Shown here piece after piece: positions 7,411-14,097 of a stretch of 24,842 nt of DNA. Positions within the stretch are counted from its first letter, which is position 1. Every line of letters begins with the position of its first letter. The DNA comes from Clostridiales bacterium (GTDB lineage: Bacteria > Bacillota_A > Clostridia > Lachnospirales > Lachnospiraceae). Below the pieces are notes generated by a model. It was given only the letters and a program-made list of their open reading frames with translations. It was not told the DNA's origin and searched no databases. The stretch is taken from NCBI GenBank assembly GCA_030154385.1, contig JASKJZ010000005.1, forward strand, positions 1 to 24,842. Reading direction: 5' to 3'. The position numbers and the translations under genes are program-made.

Positions 7411-8451
7411 ATGAAAAAAACAAATGTAGCACTTACAAGTCTTGTAAAAACCTCCGGCTGTGCAGCAAAATTAGGGCCTGCTATTTTGCATGAAGTATTG
7501 GATACGCTGCCTAAATTCCATAATCCTAATTTATTAGTAGGCTTTGAAACGAGTGATGATGCTTGTGTGTACAAAATAAATGATACCACCGTAGCCATAC
7601 AGACCGTCGATTTCTTCCCGCCAATGGTAGATGATCCCTATCTATTTGGACAGATTGCAGCCGCAAATGCCCTAAGCGACATCTACGCGATGGGTGGAAC
7701 TCCAGCGACTGCGATGAATTTGATGTGTTTTCCTTCCTGTCTGGAAATTGAAGTAATGCAACACATCTTAGAAGGTGGATATTCAAAGGTTATGGAGGCA
7801 GGCGCTGTCATTGCGGGCGGACACACTATAGCAGATCCTACACCTAAATATGGCTTGTGTGTGACTGGATTTGCCCATCCTGCTGAGATTTTAACAAACA
7901 GTAATGCGAAACCGGGGGATGTGCTTATCCTAACCAAGCCACTTGGAATGGGTATACTAAATACGGCTGCAAAAGCGGGTATGCTTGAAGACGCAAAGAT
8001 AAAAGAAATTGGTGGTGTAATGTCCACCTTAAATAAATATGCAAAAGAAGCGATGTCGGGTCTGCCTGTTCATTCTTGTACCGATGTAACTGGCTTCAGC
8101 CTTCTTGGACATAGCTATGAAATGGCTTCTGGCAGCCATGTTAGTATCGAAATTCAGACACACGAAGTACCAAAAATAAAAGAAGCACTTGATTTTGCCA
8201 AGATGGGGATTATTCCAGAAGGAATGTATCATAATCTGGAATATCTAGAAGGAAAATTTCTTTGCAAGAATACGCTCCCTCAAAATCTCCTGGACCTGCT
8301 TCTTGACCCTCAAACTTCCGGTGGGCTTCTACTTTCTCTGCCTGAAAAGGATGCAAGTGAATATCTGGCTCGCATGGAGCAGTTCCATACTTGGACAAAA
8401 ATAATCGGTCAGGTAGTAGAAAAACAAGAAGCATCTATTTTATTGTATTAA
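7411..8451 (+). CDS. selD: Selenide, water dikinase (selenophosphate synthetase), cysteine form
   Basis: This 346-residue enzyme makes selenophosphate from selenide and ATP. The N-terminal catalytic pair is present as Cys17 and Lys20 in SGCAAKLG, aligning with Cys17 and Lys20 of E. coli SelD. It is therefore the cysteine form with no selenocysteine codon. AIR-synthase-fold motifs follow: NLLVGFETSDDACVY, AAANALSDIYAMGG, VIAGGHTI, DVTGFSLLGH and DPQTSGGLLLSLP. The length is normal. It stands alone on the plus strand, divergent from the lysR-led cluster, and ends at a strong hairpin. With YqeB, YqeC, YedF and XDH beside it, its selenophosphate is most likely used for the hydroxylase's labile selenium. 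No selA, selB, tRNA-Sec or mnmH is in the window. Confidence 0.97.
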   Translation: MKKTNVALTSLVKTSGCAAKLGPAILHEVLDTLPKFHNPNLLVGFETSDDACVYKINDTTVAIQTVDFFPPMVDDPYLFGQIAAANALSDIYAMGGTPATAMNLMCFPSCLEIEVMQHILEGGYSKVMEAGAVIAGGHTIADPTPKYGLCVTGFAHPAEILTNSNAKPGDVLILTKPLGMGILNTAAKAGMLEDAKIKEIGGVMSTLNKYAKEAMSGLPVHSCTDVTGFSLLGHSYEMASGSHVSIEIQTHEVPKIKEALDFAKMGIIPEGMYHNLEYLEGKFLCKNTLPQNLLDLLLDPQTSGGLLLSLPEKDASEYLARMEQFHTWTKIIGQVVEKQEASILLY

Positions 8452-8469
8452 TATAAGTGCCCCTAGAAA

Positions 8470-8506
8470 AAAGCGCGTAAATCCAGACAATGGATTTACG
8501 CGCTTT
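8470..8506. terminator. Bidirectional terminator between selD and tetR
   Basis: A perfect 16-bp stem (8470-8485 with 8491-8506) encloses the 5-base loop GACAA. The minus-strand side is followed by six T, the plus side by a weaker TTT run, so it suits both convergent genes. Confidence 0.9.
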
Positions 8507-8554
8507 CTGCTCGGCTATTTTTAATCAATTGAAGACTTCAAACGTCAAGCTCTT

Positions 8555-9130
8555 TTATCTGTCTTCTTCTGGTACAACTAATATACCATTAAATAATATC
8601 TCCGTCACTTCCTCGAGTGCTTTATCATAAGTAATTCCATTGCGGATGAGAAATCGCCCATCTAAAAGGCGCTCAAATGCAAGGCAAAAGAGTTCCTTAA
8701 TAATGACCAAACTATAGGGACGTATCATCCCCTCCTCAATACCCTTCTCCAATAGAGAAATCGTTGCTTCCCAATCACCTTCAATCCCATCCTCGATTTT
8801 TTTATAAAGCTTTGGATATACTTTACCAATTTCAATGACTTGGCGGTAATCAATCATATCCGAATAGGATGGAATGATGGATAACAATTTCTTTATTTTC
8901 TCATCTGTTTTTTGCTCCTCATCATCCAAAATCTCCTTTTGCTGTTTTTTGATATCCGCAAAGGTGCGGTCAATGACCAACTCAACAACCTTTTCTTTGG
9001 AAGAAATACTCTCATATAATGTCCTTTTGCTAATCCCAAGACGACTCGCTAGTCCATCCATTGTAAATTTGATTCCGTAATCTCGGAACTCTTCAATTCC
9101 AGCATAAAAAATGCGTTCCATTATATCCAT
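8555..9130 (-). CDS. TetR/AcrR-family transcriptional regulator
   Basis: This 191-residue protein has an N-terminal TetR-type helix-turn-helix at about residues 8-50 (AGIEEFRDYGIKFTMDGLA, then LGISKRTLYESISSKE). A divergent all-helical ligand domain follows. The start is preceded by AAGAGG 6 bases upstream. It lies 51 bases downstream of the GH18 gene on the same strand and could be co-transcribed with it, or use its own promoter in the gap. No transporter or enzyme that would name its target lies next to it, so its ligand and regulon are unknown. Confidence 0.87.
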   Translation of the reverse strand: MDIMERIFYAGIEEFRDYGIKFTMDGLASRLGISKRTLYESISSKEKVVELVIDRTFADIKKQQKEILDDEEQKTDEKIKKLLSIIPSYSDMIDYRQVIEIGKVYPKLYKKIEDGIEGDWEATISLLEKGIEEGMIRPYSLVIIKELFCLAFERLLDGRFLIRNGITYDKALEEVTEILFNGILVVPEEDR

Positions 9131-9158
9131 AGTGACCTCTTATATCTACACTTCCTAT

Positions 9159-9170
9159 TTGTACGTTCAA
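9159..9170. promoter_or_regulatory. Candidate operator upstream of tetR
   Basis: TTGTACGTTCAA is a near palindrome (10 of 12 positions symmetric) about 29 bases upstream of the tetR ATG. This is where TetR-family proteins often bind to control themselves. Only one copy was seen, so support is weak. Confidence 0.25.
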
Positions 9171-9181
9171 CACAAGTTCTG

Positions 9182-10885
9182 CTAGTTCACATATTTAATA
9201 ATAACATCCCAAACATCGGAAGACTCAAGTCCAAGCTTCCAGCAAGAAATACCTGCGACCTTGGCTTCGCTCACTGCCTTCATTTTAAGTTCAATAGAAT
9301 CTGCATCCTCTAACCACATACGATATGTAGCACCATCTGCTTCAAATTCACCATAATTTTGCCCAGAAGTTTCCTCCCAATAAGGCTCCACTTCATGATC
9401 TGTCATCAGATTTGCCGCATTGGTCATACTATATGCTTCACTGGTCACTTTCACAGATTCGCCCTCACTTACCTCTTTCCAAAGGCGTGTATAAAATGGC
9501 ACCCCAACAATCACCTTTTGTGCAGCCACTTCCTTTATTGTATTTTGAATGGCATCGGTAAAATAGCCAATAGAAGCAACCGAACCACTTTCTGTCGAAC
9601 TTCCATTATGTTCATCATAAGCCATGGTCACAACATAATCCGCTACAATTCCCTGCTCTTCCCGGTCGTAATAATCTGTGTATCCCGGTGCATAATTATC
9701 GATGGACAGCACAATCCCATTGCTCCTGCACTTAATGGAAAGCTCACGAATAAACTGAATAAAATGTGGTGCAGTCTTCTCTCTAATATTCTCAAAATCG
9801 ATATTGAGACCATCTAGATTATATTTAATCGCGGCAGCAATCAATTCATTTTCCAATTTTTCTCTTCTGGAGGTATGCGATAGCAGCTTGTAGGTATCCA
9901 CGTTGTCCTTATCGAAATCATCACACAACGCCCAAACCTCGACGCCTGCACTATGTGCACGATTGACATAAGTCTCGCTGGCAAGAGAATGAATCTCTCC
10001 TTTATTGTTTGCAATCGAAAACCACGTCGGTGAAACAGTTGTCACACCCTTTGTCGCATCCAGTAAATTTAAAATTGAATTATTGGCATCCTGATTTGTT
10101 ACCTGATGCCAAACCATATTAATGGTATAATCTTTGGATATGCTAGGATAGGTCTCCTCTTTATAATTGGATGTCCGCTCTAATGGATGCGATGCTTTTA
10201 ACCGCTTATTTTGAATGTAGCCAATGACTCCATCCTCTGTAATTACCTTTTGAAACTTATCTGCGTTATCCTCTTGTTTTAGAAAAACTAAGGTATCGCC
10301 CTTTTTAACATCATATACAATCGGACTTTTAATATCCGGACTTTCCCGAAGCTGCGTATCTTTTTTTACCGCGGCGGCCTTTTCATCCTGTCCCCATTTA
10401 TAGACAAATACCAGACGATCGGGATCTTTATAAAGAGTAGATGTTACATTTGAAAAAAGCTTCACATAATCAACCGCTACATAAGCGGTGTCATTCACTA
10501 CCTTCACAATCGGATAATCAAGCTGATTTTTGCTTTTATTAATATAATAGCTATCGCTTCCGACCTCTGCCTTCATCACTTCGGTTGCCGTGGTATAAAT
10601 CACAACGTTTTCATTGGCATCCCAATAGAATCGTTTGTTAAAATAATTAACAACCGTATCTACGTCTACATATGCAACATCATCTATATATAACCCCTTT
10701 GTATCAATCACTTGATCTTGCATAACAAGGAGCAGTTCGCCCTTTTCGACCGGATAATAATCGGTCAGTTCAATTCTCTCCTTACTTGGCAGATAGCGCT
10801 TTATCATAATTGCACCAACACCAATTAAAAAGACTGGAATAATCACGATTAGGGCTGCTATTATCTTCTTTTTTGCTTCATCCAT
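9182..10885 (-). CDS. Membrane-anchored GH18 glycosidase-like protein with stalk and SH3-like domains
   Basis: This 567-residue protein has one N-terminal membrane segment (residues 8-28) with a short basic interior, so most of it should lie outside the cell. Residues 45-165 hold two copper-amine-oxidase-N-like stalk repeats (LYIDDVAYVDVDTVVNYF, AYVAVDYVKLF). Residues 170-230 look like a bacterial SH3 domain (TQLRESPDIKSPIV, GVIGYIQNKRL). From about 250 to the end is a GH18 domain with DGLNIDFE at 358-365, placing the acid/base Glu at 365 and its partner Asp at 363. The family includes YaaH/SleL-type cortex and peptidoglycan glucosaminidases, so a wall or spore-cortex substrate is likely but unproven. 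AGGAGG lies 10 bases before the ATG. Confidence 0.88.
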   Translation of the reverse strand: MDEAKKKIIAALIVIIPVFLIGVGAIMIKRYLPSKERIELTDYYPVEKGELLLVMQDQVIDTKGLYIDDVAYVDVDTVVNYFNKRFYWDANENVVIYTTATEVMKAEVGSDSYYINKSKNQLDYPIVKVVNDTAYVAVDYVKLFSNVTSTLYKDPDRLVFVYKWGQDEKAAAVKKDTQLRESPDIKSPIVYDVKKGDTLVFLKQEDNADKFQKVITEDGVIGYIQNKRLKASHPLERTSNYKEETYPSISKDYTINMVWHQVTNQDANNSILNLLDATKGVTTVSPTWFSIANNKGEIHSLASETYVNRAHSAGVEVWALCDDFDKDNVDTYKLLSHTSRREKLENELIAAAIKYNLDGLNIDFENIREKTAPHFIQFIRELSIKCRSNGIVLSIDNYAPGYTDYYDREEQGIVADYVVTMAYDEHNGSSTESGSVASIGYFTDAIQNTIKEVAAQKVIVGVPFYTRLWKEVSEGESVKVTSEAYSMTNAANLMTDHEVEPYWEETSGQNYGEFEADGATYRMWLEDADSIELKMKAVSEAKVAGISCWKLGLESSDVWDVIIKYVN

Positions 10886-10922
10886 CCTTCGATTTCCTCC
10901 TGTGTAAAACCTCGTATATCCT

Positions 10923-10951
10923 AGTATATCACCACTTTATGGCAGAGACAA
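10923..10951 (-). promoter_or_regulatory. Promoter of the GH18 gene
   Basis: On the minus strand TTGTCT (10951-10946) and TATACT (10928-10923) are 17 bases apart, and TGA before the -10 gives a TGn extension. The expected start leaves a leader of about 30 bases with AGGAGG. Confidence 0.6.
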
Positions 10952-10960
10952 GTCGCCTGT

Positions 10961-11018
10961 AAAAAAAAGAAGAGAAGCAAATATTCTCCGAATACAACGG
11001 ACATTTGCTTCTCTTTTT
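10961..11018 (-). terminator. Terminator of the kinase/MinD-like operon
   Basis: A 12-bp stem (10971-10982 with 11003-11014) has an inner TCCG/CGGA pairing in its loop. On the minus strand it is followed closely by eight T, so it should end the leftward transcript from the kinase operon. Five T on the plus side make it possibly bidirectional. Confidence 0.8.
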
Positions 11019-11104
11019 GGTATAGAGGGCTTATATTATATCATGCTAATCGCTTTGGTCTTGTATCACCTTCCTTCTATTTCTTTTTTAAAATTTGATA
11101 AAAT

Positions 11105-11248
11105 TTATATACATCGAACCGATTGTAAGTCAAATGGCGCAAGCGCGTATTCACCTGGTTTCTTAGTTTCCGTTTGGATAAGAAGGTCTTGTTCGTTTGT
11201 GAGACGTATAATTCTTCCTATCTCGCTTCTATTGCATACATATTTCAT
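11105..11248 (-). CDS. Possible small ORF (47 aa) after the MinD-like gene
   Basis: This ORF starts inside the last codons of the MinD-like gene (20-base overlap) and encodes a 47-residue product beginning MKYVCNRSEIGRIIRLTNEQ. I do not recognise it. In its favour, it fills the space between the preceding gene and the operon terminator, on the same strand. Against it, no convincing ribosome site precedes the ATG, although coupling to the upstream stop could substitute. The remaining sequence from 11019 to 11104 is AT-rich and shows nothing else. Confidence 0.3.
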   Translation of the reverse strand: MKYVCNRSEIGRIIRLTNEQDLLIQTETKKPGEYALAPFDLQSVRCI

Positions 11249-11789
11249 CAAAAATTTTTCGCAGTTTTTTTTCCGGTCGCTTGCTAATTGGAGTATAGGC
11301 AATACTATCCGTGTTAAAATTACATAAGCAGATCACCTCATTCTCTTCCATAAAATCTTTGCTCCATTTAGCAGCTCCCCTTTTCCATAGTGTTTTCGTT
11401 TCCAGTAGAATTTTTTTATCGCAAGAACGAAATAGCTCGCTTTTTCCTGTCAGCCTAGCCCCAAAATCCATCACAACATACGAATACACGTTTTGTTTTA
11501 TCGATACGAGCCCATCACTGTCTTCATTATAATAATCGACATAGTGATGGCAAAAGGGAAACGCTCCCTGTGCTCCCAAATTGTACATTAAATTTGTAAA
11601 ATCACCATGATGATTGCACGCAATCAGTGCAACCTTGGCTCCCTTCTCGATTGCTAAATATTCAGCAAGAAGGATACAAACATGCGTAACCCCAACTCCT
11701 CTTGACGCGCCTAATATTCCAATTATCTTTGTTTCGTTTTGTCTACTTTCTCCATAGGAAGGCAAACCTCCTTTTATTCTTGAGAACAT
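11229..11789 (-). CDS. MinD/ParA/TadZ-like P-loop protein with degenerate Walker A
   Basis: This 186-residue protein resembles the CpaE/TadZ branch of the ParA/MinD superfamily. IIGILGASRGVGVTH (residues 22-36) sits where the deviant Walker A lies, but the P-loop lysine is replaced by Val34. VVMDFG with Asp108 matches the Walker B-like strand. It is shorter than typical MinD and lacks a clear membrane-targeting helix. The start at 11789 was chosen for GGAG 10 bases upstream; an in-frame ATG at 11816 has no ribosome site. Either choice places the start inside the kinase gene. A stronger AAAAGGAGG at about 11768 precedes an out-of-frame ATG only. It probably acts with the kinase; ATP binding is doubtful. 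Confidence 0.7.
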   Translation of the reverse strand: MFSRIKGGLPSYGESRQNETKIIGILGASRGVGVTHVCILLAEYLAIEKGAKVALIACNHHGDFTNLMYNLGAQGAFPFCHHYVDYYNEDSDGLVSIKQNVYSYVVMDFGARLTGKSELFRSCDKKILLETKTLWKRGAAKWSKDFMEENEVICLCNFNTDSIAYTPISKRPEKKLRKIFDEICMQ

Positions 11790-13095
11790 CTTTAAGCAGC
11801 TCCTGTAAAAAATCATTGACTACACCAGATACCTTACCTGAAAAGCAATCTGGCGCATAGGGTATTCTTGCGCTCCCAATCGGAAGCTTTTTTGCAATAC
11901 AATCAAATTCCTGTGCTGTTGCATAGTTAACCAAAATGTTTCCAGAAAATGACGTGGGTGGAAGGCTCCACTCCCACGGCTTACTTCCCATCACAAGAAA
12001 ATGCTTCCTTCCCAATTGAAAGCTTTCATCCACATTTTTATAGCAGCCACAGTCACAAATAAATACATGGTATTCTGGATAGCGCTGCATCAAATAAGAA
12101 AGTTCTCCTCTCCCCATAGAAACCGTGCCATATCGTTTCGAGGCGCTTCCTCTTTGAACCTGCTCCACCACGCGACTTTCATTTTCTTCTACATATAAGG
12201 CTTTTATTCCGAGATGATTCAAATAAGAAACCATCATAAGGCTTACATGTGTGGTTCCAACACGAGGCATAAGACCTGCAATCTTAATAACATGAGGTGT
12301 TTTGTTCTTGTGATTTTCTTTGCACAATTGCCCCTGCCTTCGTGCCTCCTTTAAAAGCTTGTCAATCGAGTAATAGCGTTTCTTTGGGTCTTGTTCGATG
12401 CATGTTTCAATCATCGAAAGAAAAGAAGTGGAATACGACGCGTGCTCGAGGATACAACGCTTGTTACAATCCGAATTCTGGTAGGATCTTCCCTTGATTA
12501 AGTAATAGAATAGGCTCCCCAATCCATAAATATCGGTACGGGCATCGATGTTAGTACCTGCAAACTGCTCTGGCGCAGCATATCCTACCGTACCTGAAAT
12601 AACAGACGGTATTTTTATATCCTTTTGAAGCCTTGCGGCACCAAAATCAAGAAGCTTAAGCTGCTTTTGTTCCGTGCATATTACATTGTCTGGTTTTAAA
12701 TCCAGATAAAATATGGGATTTTCTCGTGAATGTAAGAATTTTAGAACTTCACATAATTGAATCAGATAGTCGAGCAGTTCTTGCTCGCTTAGATTGATTT
12801 GACTACATTTGTAAGCACGAAGGGAATTTCCCTCGATATATTCTTCGATGATATAAACAAATTCATCATCCTCTTCGATATCATATATAAGAGGAATATT
12901 AGGATGTCTAAGATTTCTTAAGATATCCGCTTCTTGTAGCCAGTGAGAACACATTTGATCTTTCGGGAATCGCTTAATCGCACGATAAGCACTCAATGTC
13001 ACATGTTGTACTAAATAGACCGAGCCGCTACCGCCTTCCCCTAGTTTTTTTATAACAAGATATTTATTGAACCATATAATATTGTAATACTCCAC
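11743..13095 (-). CDS. Ser/Thr protein kinase fused to a degenerate MinD/ParA-like domain
   Basis: Residues 10-255 form a Hanks-type kinase. The glycine loop is GEGGSG (19-24), with Lys41, Glu55, the catalytic loop YLDLKPDN (Asp132), DFG at 150-152 and GTVGYAAPE at 168-176. All key residues are present, but the usual HRD reads YLD, so this is a non-RD kinase. Residues 268-430 resemble a MinD/ParA domain: IKIAGLMPRVGTTH has Thr281 in place of the P-loop lysine, and ICDCG holds Asp348. No membrane segment or PASTA repeat is present, so it should be cytoplasmic, unlike PrkC/StkP. The first possible codon is GTG at 13095, which overlaps its own ribosome-site-like AAAGGGG; the true start may be a few codons later. 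It overlaps the next MinD-like gene. Confidence 0.82.
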   Translation of the reverse strand: MEYYNIIWFNKYLVIKKLGEGGSGSVYLVQHVTLSAYRAIKRFPKDQMCSHWLQEADILRNLRHPNIPLIYDIEEDDEFVYIIEEYIEGNSLRAYKCSQINLSEQELLDYLIQLCEVLKFLHSRENPIFYLDLKPDNVICTEQKQLKLLDFGAARLQKDIKIPSVISGTVGYAAPEQFAGTNIDARTDIYGLGSLFYYLIKGRSYQNSDCNKRCILEHASYSTSFLSMIETCIEQDPKKRYYSIDKLLKEARRQGQLCKENHKNKTPHVIKIAGLMPRVGTTHVSLMMVSYLNHLGIKALYVEENESRVVEQVQRGSASKRYGTVSMGRGELSYLMQRYPEYHVFICDCGCYKNVDESFQLGRKHFLVMGSKPWEWSLPPTSFSGNILVNYATAQEFDCIAKKLPIGSARIPYAPDCFSGKVSGVVNDFLQELLKDVLKNKRRFAFLWRK

Positions 13096-13126
13096 CCCTT
13101 TCGTATGTTTTACACCTCATACTGGT

Positions 13127-13154
13127 ATTATACTATTTATACAAATTTTGTCAA
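13127..13154 (-). promoter_or_regulatory. Strong promoter of the kinase operon
   Basis: On the minus strand a perfect TTGACA (13154-13149) and a perfect TATAAT (13132-13127) are 16 bases apart. Transcription should begin near 13120, about 25 bases before the GTG at 13095. Its -35 is 10 bases from the -35 of the divergent mecA promoter. Confidence 0.75.
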
Positions 13155-13164
13155 GTTAATTTAG

Positions 13165-13193
13165 TTGACTTTACTACCAATTTCACTTATACT
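13165..13193 (+). promoter_or_regulatory. Promoter of the MecA-like gene
   Basis: TTGACT (13165-13170) and TATACT (13188-13193) are 17 bases apart. The start would be near 13200, giving a leader of about 70 bases. That leader contains a small perfect hairpin, ATATCGA (13230-13236) with TCGATAT (13241-13247), just upstream of the AAAAGGA ribosome site. Confidence 0.65.
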
Positions 13194-13269
13194 TTTTTTA
13201 AATCACACATACACTAAGGTTACTGTTTCATATCGAGGATTCGATATAAAGAGAAAAGGATGTGATTAT

Positions 13270-14046
13270 ATGAAAATTGAAAAAATTAGTGATACCCAGA
13301 TTCGATGCACCTTAAGTAAAAATGATCTGCTCGAGCGAGAACTTAGAATCAGCGAACTTGCATATGGCTCCGAAAAGGCAAAAGAGCTTTTCCGTGACAT
13401 GATGCAACAAGCGGCTTATCAATTTGGGTTTGAAGCAGATGATATTCCACTGATGATTGAAGCAATTCCTGTATCTACTGAGTCTTTGGTTCTTATAATC
13501 ACCAAAATTGAAGACCCGGATGAGCTAGATACTCGTTTTTCAAAATTTTCACCCGAACAAGAAACCAGTGAATTTTCCACAGAGGAAGATGATGTAGCCT
13601 ACGCCGATGAAATTCTAAATTCATTTAAACAAATAGATGAAATTTTGGGATCGGATGAGAATTCTTCCCTAAATAGTGTAACCATAAATCTTGATCCTCA
13701 TAACAACGAGGACAATGAGCAAGTGGAGCCAAAATATAGCGCAACGCAGACAAATTTGACAAAATTTTACTCCTTTGTAAACTTAAATGAAATCAGCCGC
13801 TTATCGGAGCATATTGTTTCTTCTTATCATGGAATTAACAGTATTTACAAAGATCCGTTACACGGAAAATACTATTTAGTGATCAGCAAGTCCCAGCATA
13901 CACCCGAAGAATTCAATAAAATCTGCAATATTATTTCCGAATATGGAAAAGCAGAACGTACCACTTATGCAAGCTATTCTTACTTTGAAGAACATTTTGA
14001 AGTTATCATAAAAGATAAAGCGATTCAGATCCTTGGTACTATGTAG
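13270..14046 (+). CDS. mecA: MecA-type adaptor protein
   Basis: This 258-residue protein has the MecA layout: an N-terminal domain (1-95, MKIEKISDTQIRCTLSKNDL), an acidic linker (about 96-150) and a C-terminal domain (155-258, TKFYSFVNLNEISRL to the end). In Bacillus subtilis, MecA delivers substrates such as ComK to ClpC/ClpP for unfolding and proteolysis. The C-terminal domain contacts ClpC and the N-terminal domain holds the substrate. The start at 13270 has AAAAGGA 9 bases upstream; a longer frame back to 13165 would begin inside the promoter. No clp gene lies in the window, so its partner is elsewhere, and its target in this organism is not shown. Confidence 0.88.
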   Translation: MKIEKISDTQIRCTLSKNDLLERELRISELAYGSEKAKELFRDMMQQAAYQFGFEADDIPLMIEAIPVSTESLVLIITKIEDPDELDTRFSKFSPEQETSEFSTEEDDVAYADEILNSFKQIDEILGSDENSSLNSVTINLDPHNNEDNEQVEPKYSATQTNLTKFYSFVNLNEISRLSEHIVSSYHGINSIYKDPLHGKYYLVISKSQHTPEEFNKICNIISEYGKAERTTYASYSYFEEHFEVIIKDKAIQILGTM

Positions 14047-14053
14047 TGAATAC

Positions 14054-14088
14054 GGCCACACGTGTTAATTCGTGTGGCCTATCTTTTT
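14054..14088 (+). terminator. Terminator after the MecA-like gene
   Basis: GGCCACACG (14054-14062) pairs with CGTGTGGCC (14071-14079) around an 8-base loop, followed by TATC and five T. It separates this gene from the convergent penicillin-binding protein gene. Confidence 0.85.
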
Positions 14089-14097
14089 ATTACACTT

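Noticed and set aside
7411..8451. selD as a selenoprotein with an in-frame TGA
   Set aside because: The catalytic position is Cys17 and the frame is open without TGA, so no selenocysteine is encoded.
9359..9817. Plus-strand 152-residue frame opposite the GH18 gene
   Set aside because: It lies fully antisense to a conserved catalytic domain and lacks a ribosome site.
11043..11327. Plus-strand 94-residue frame
   Set aside because: It is antisense to the end of the MinD-like gene, has no good ribosome site and no recognisable motif.
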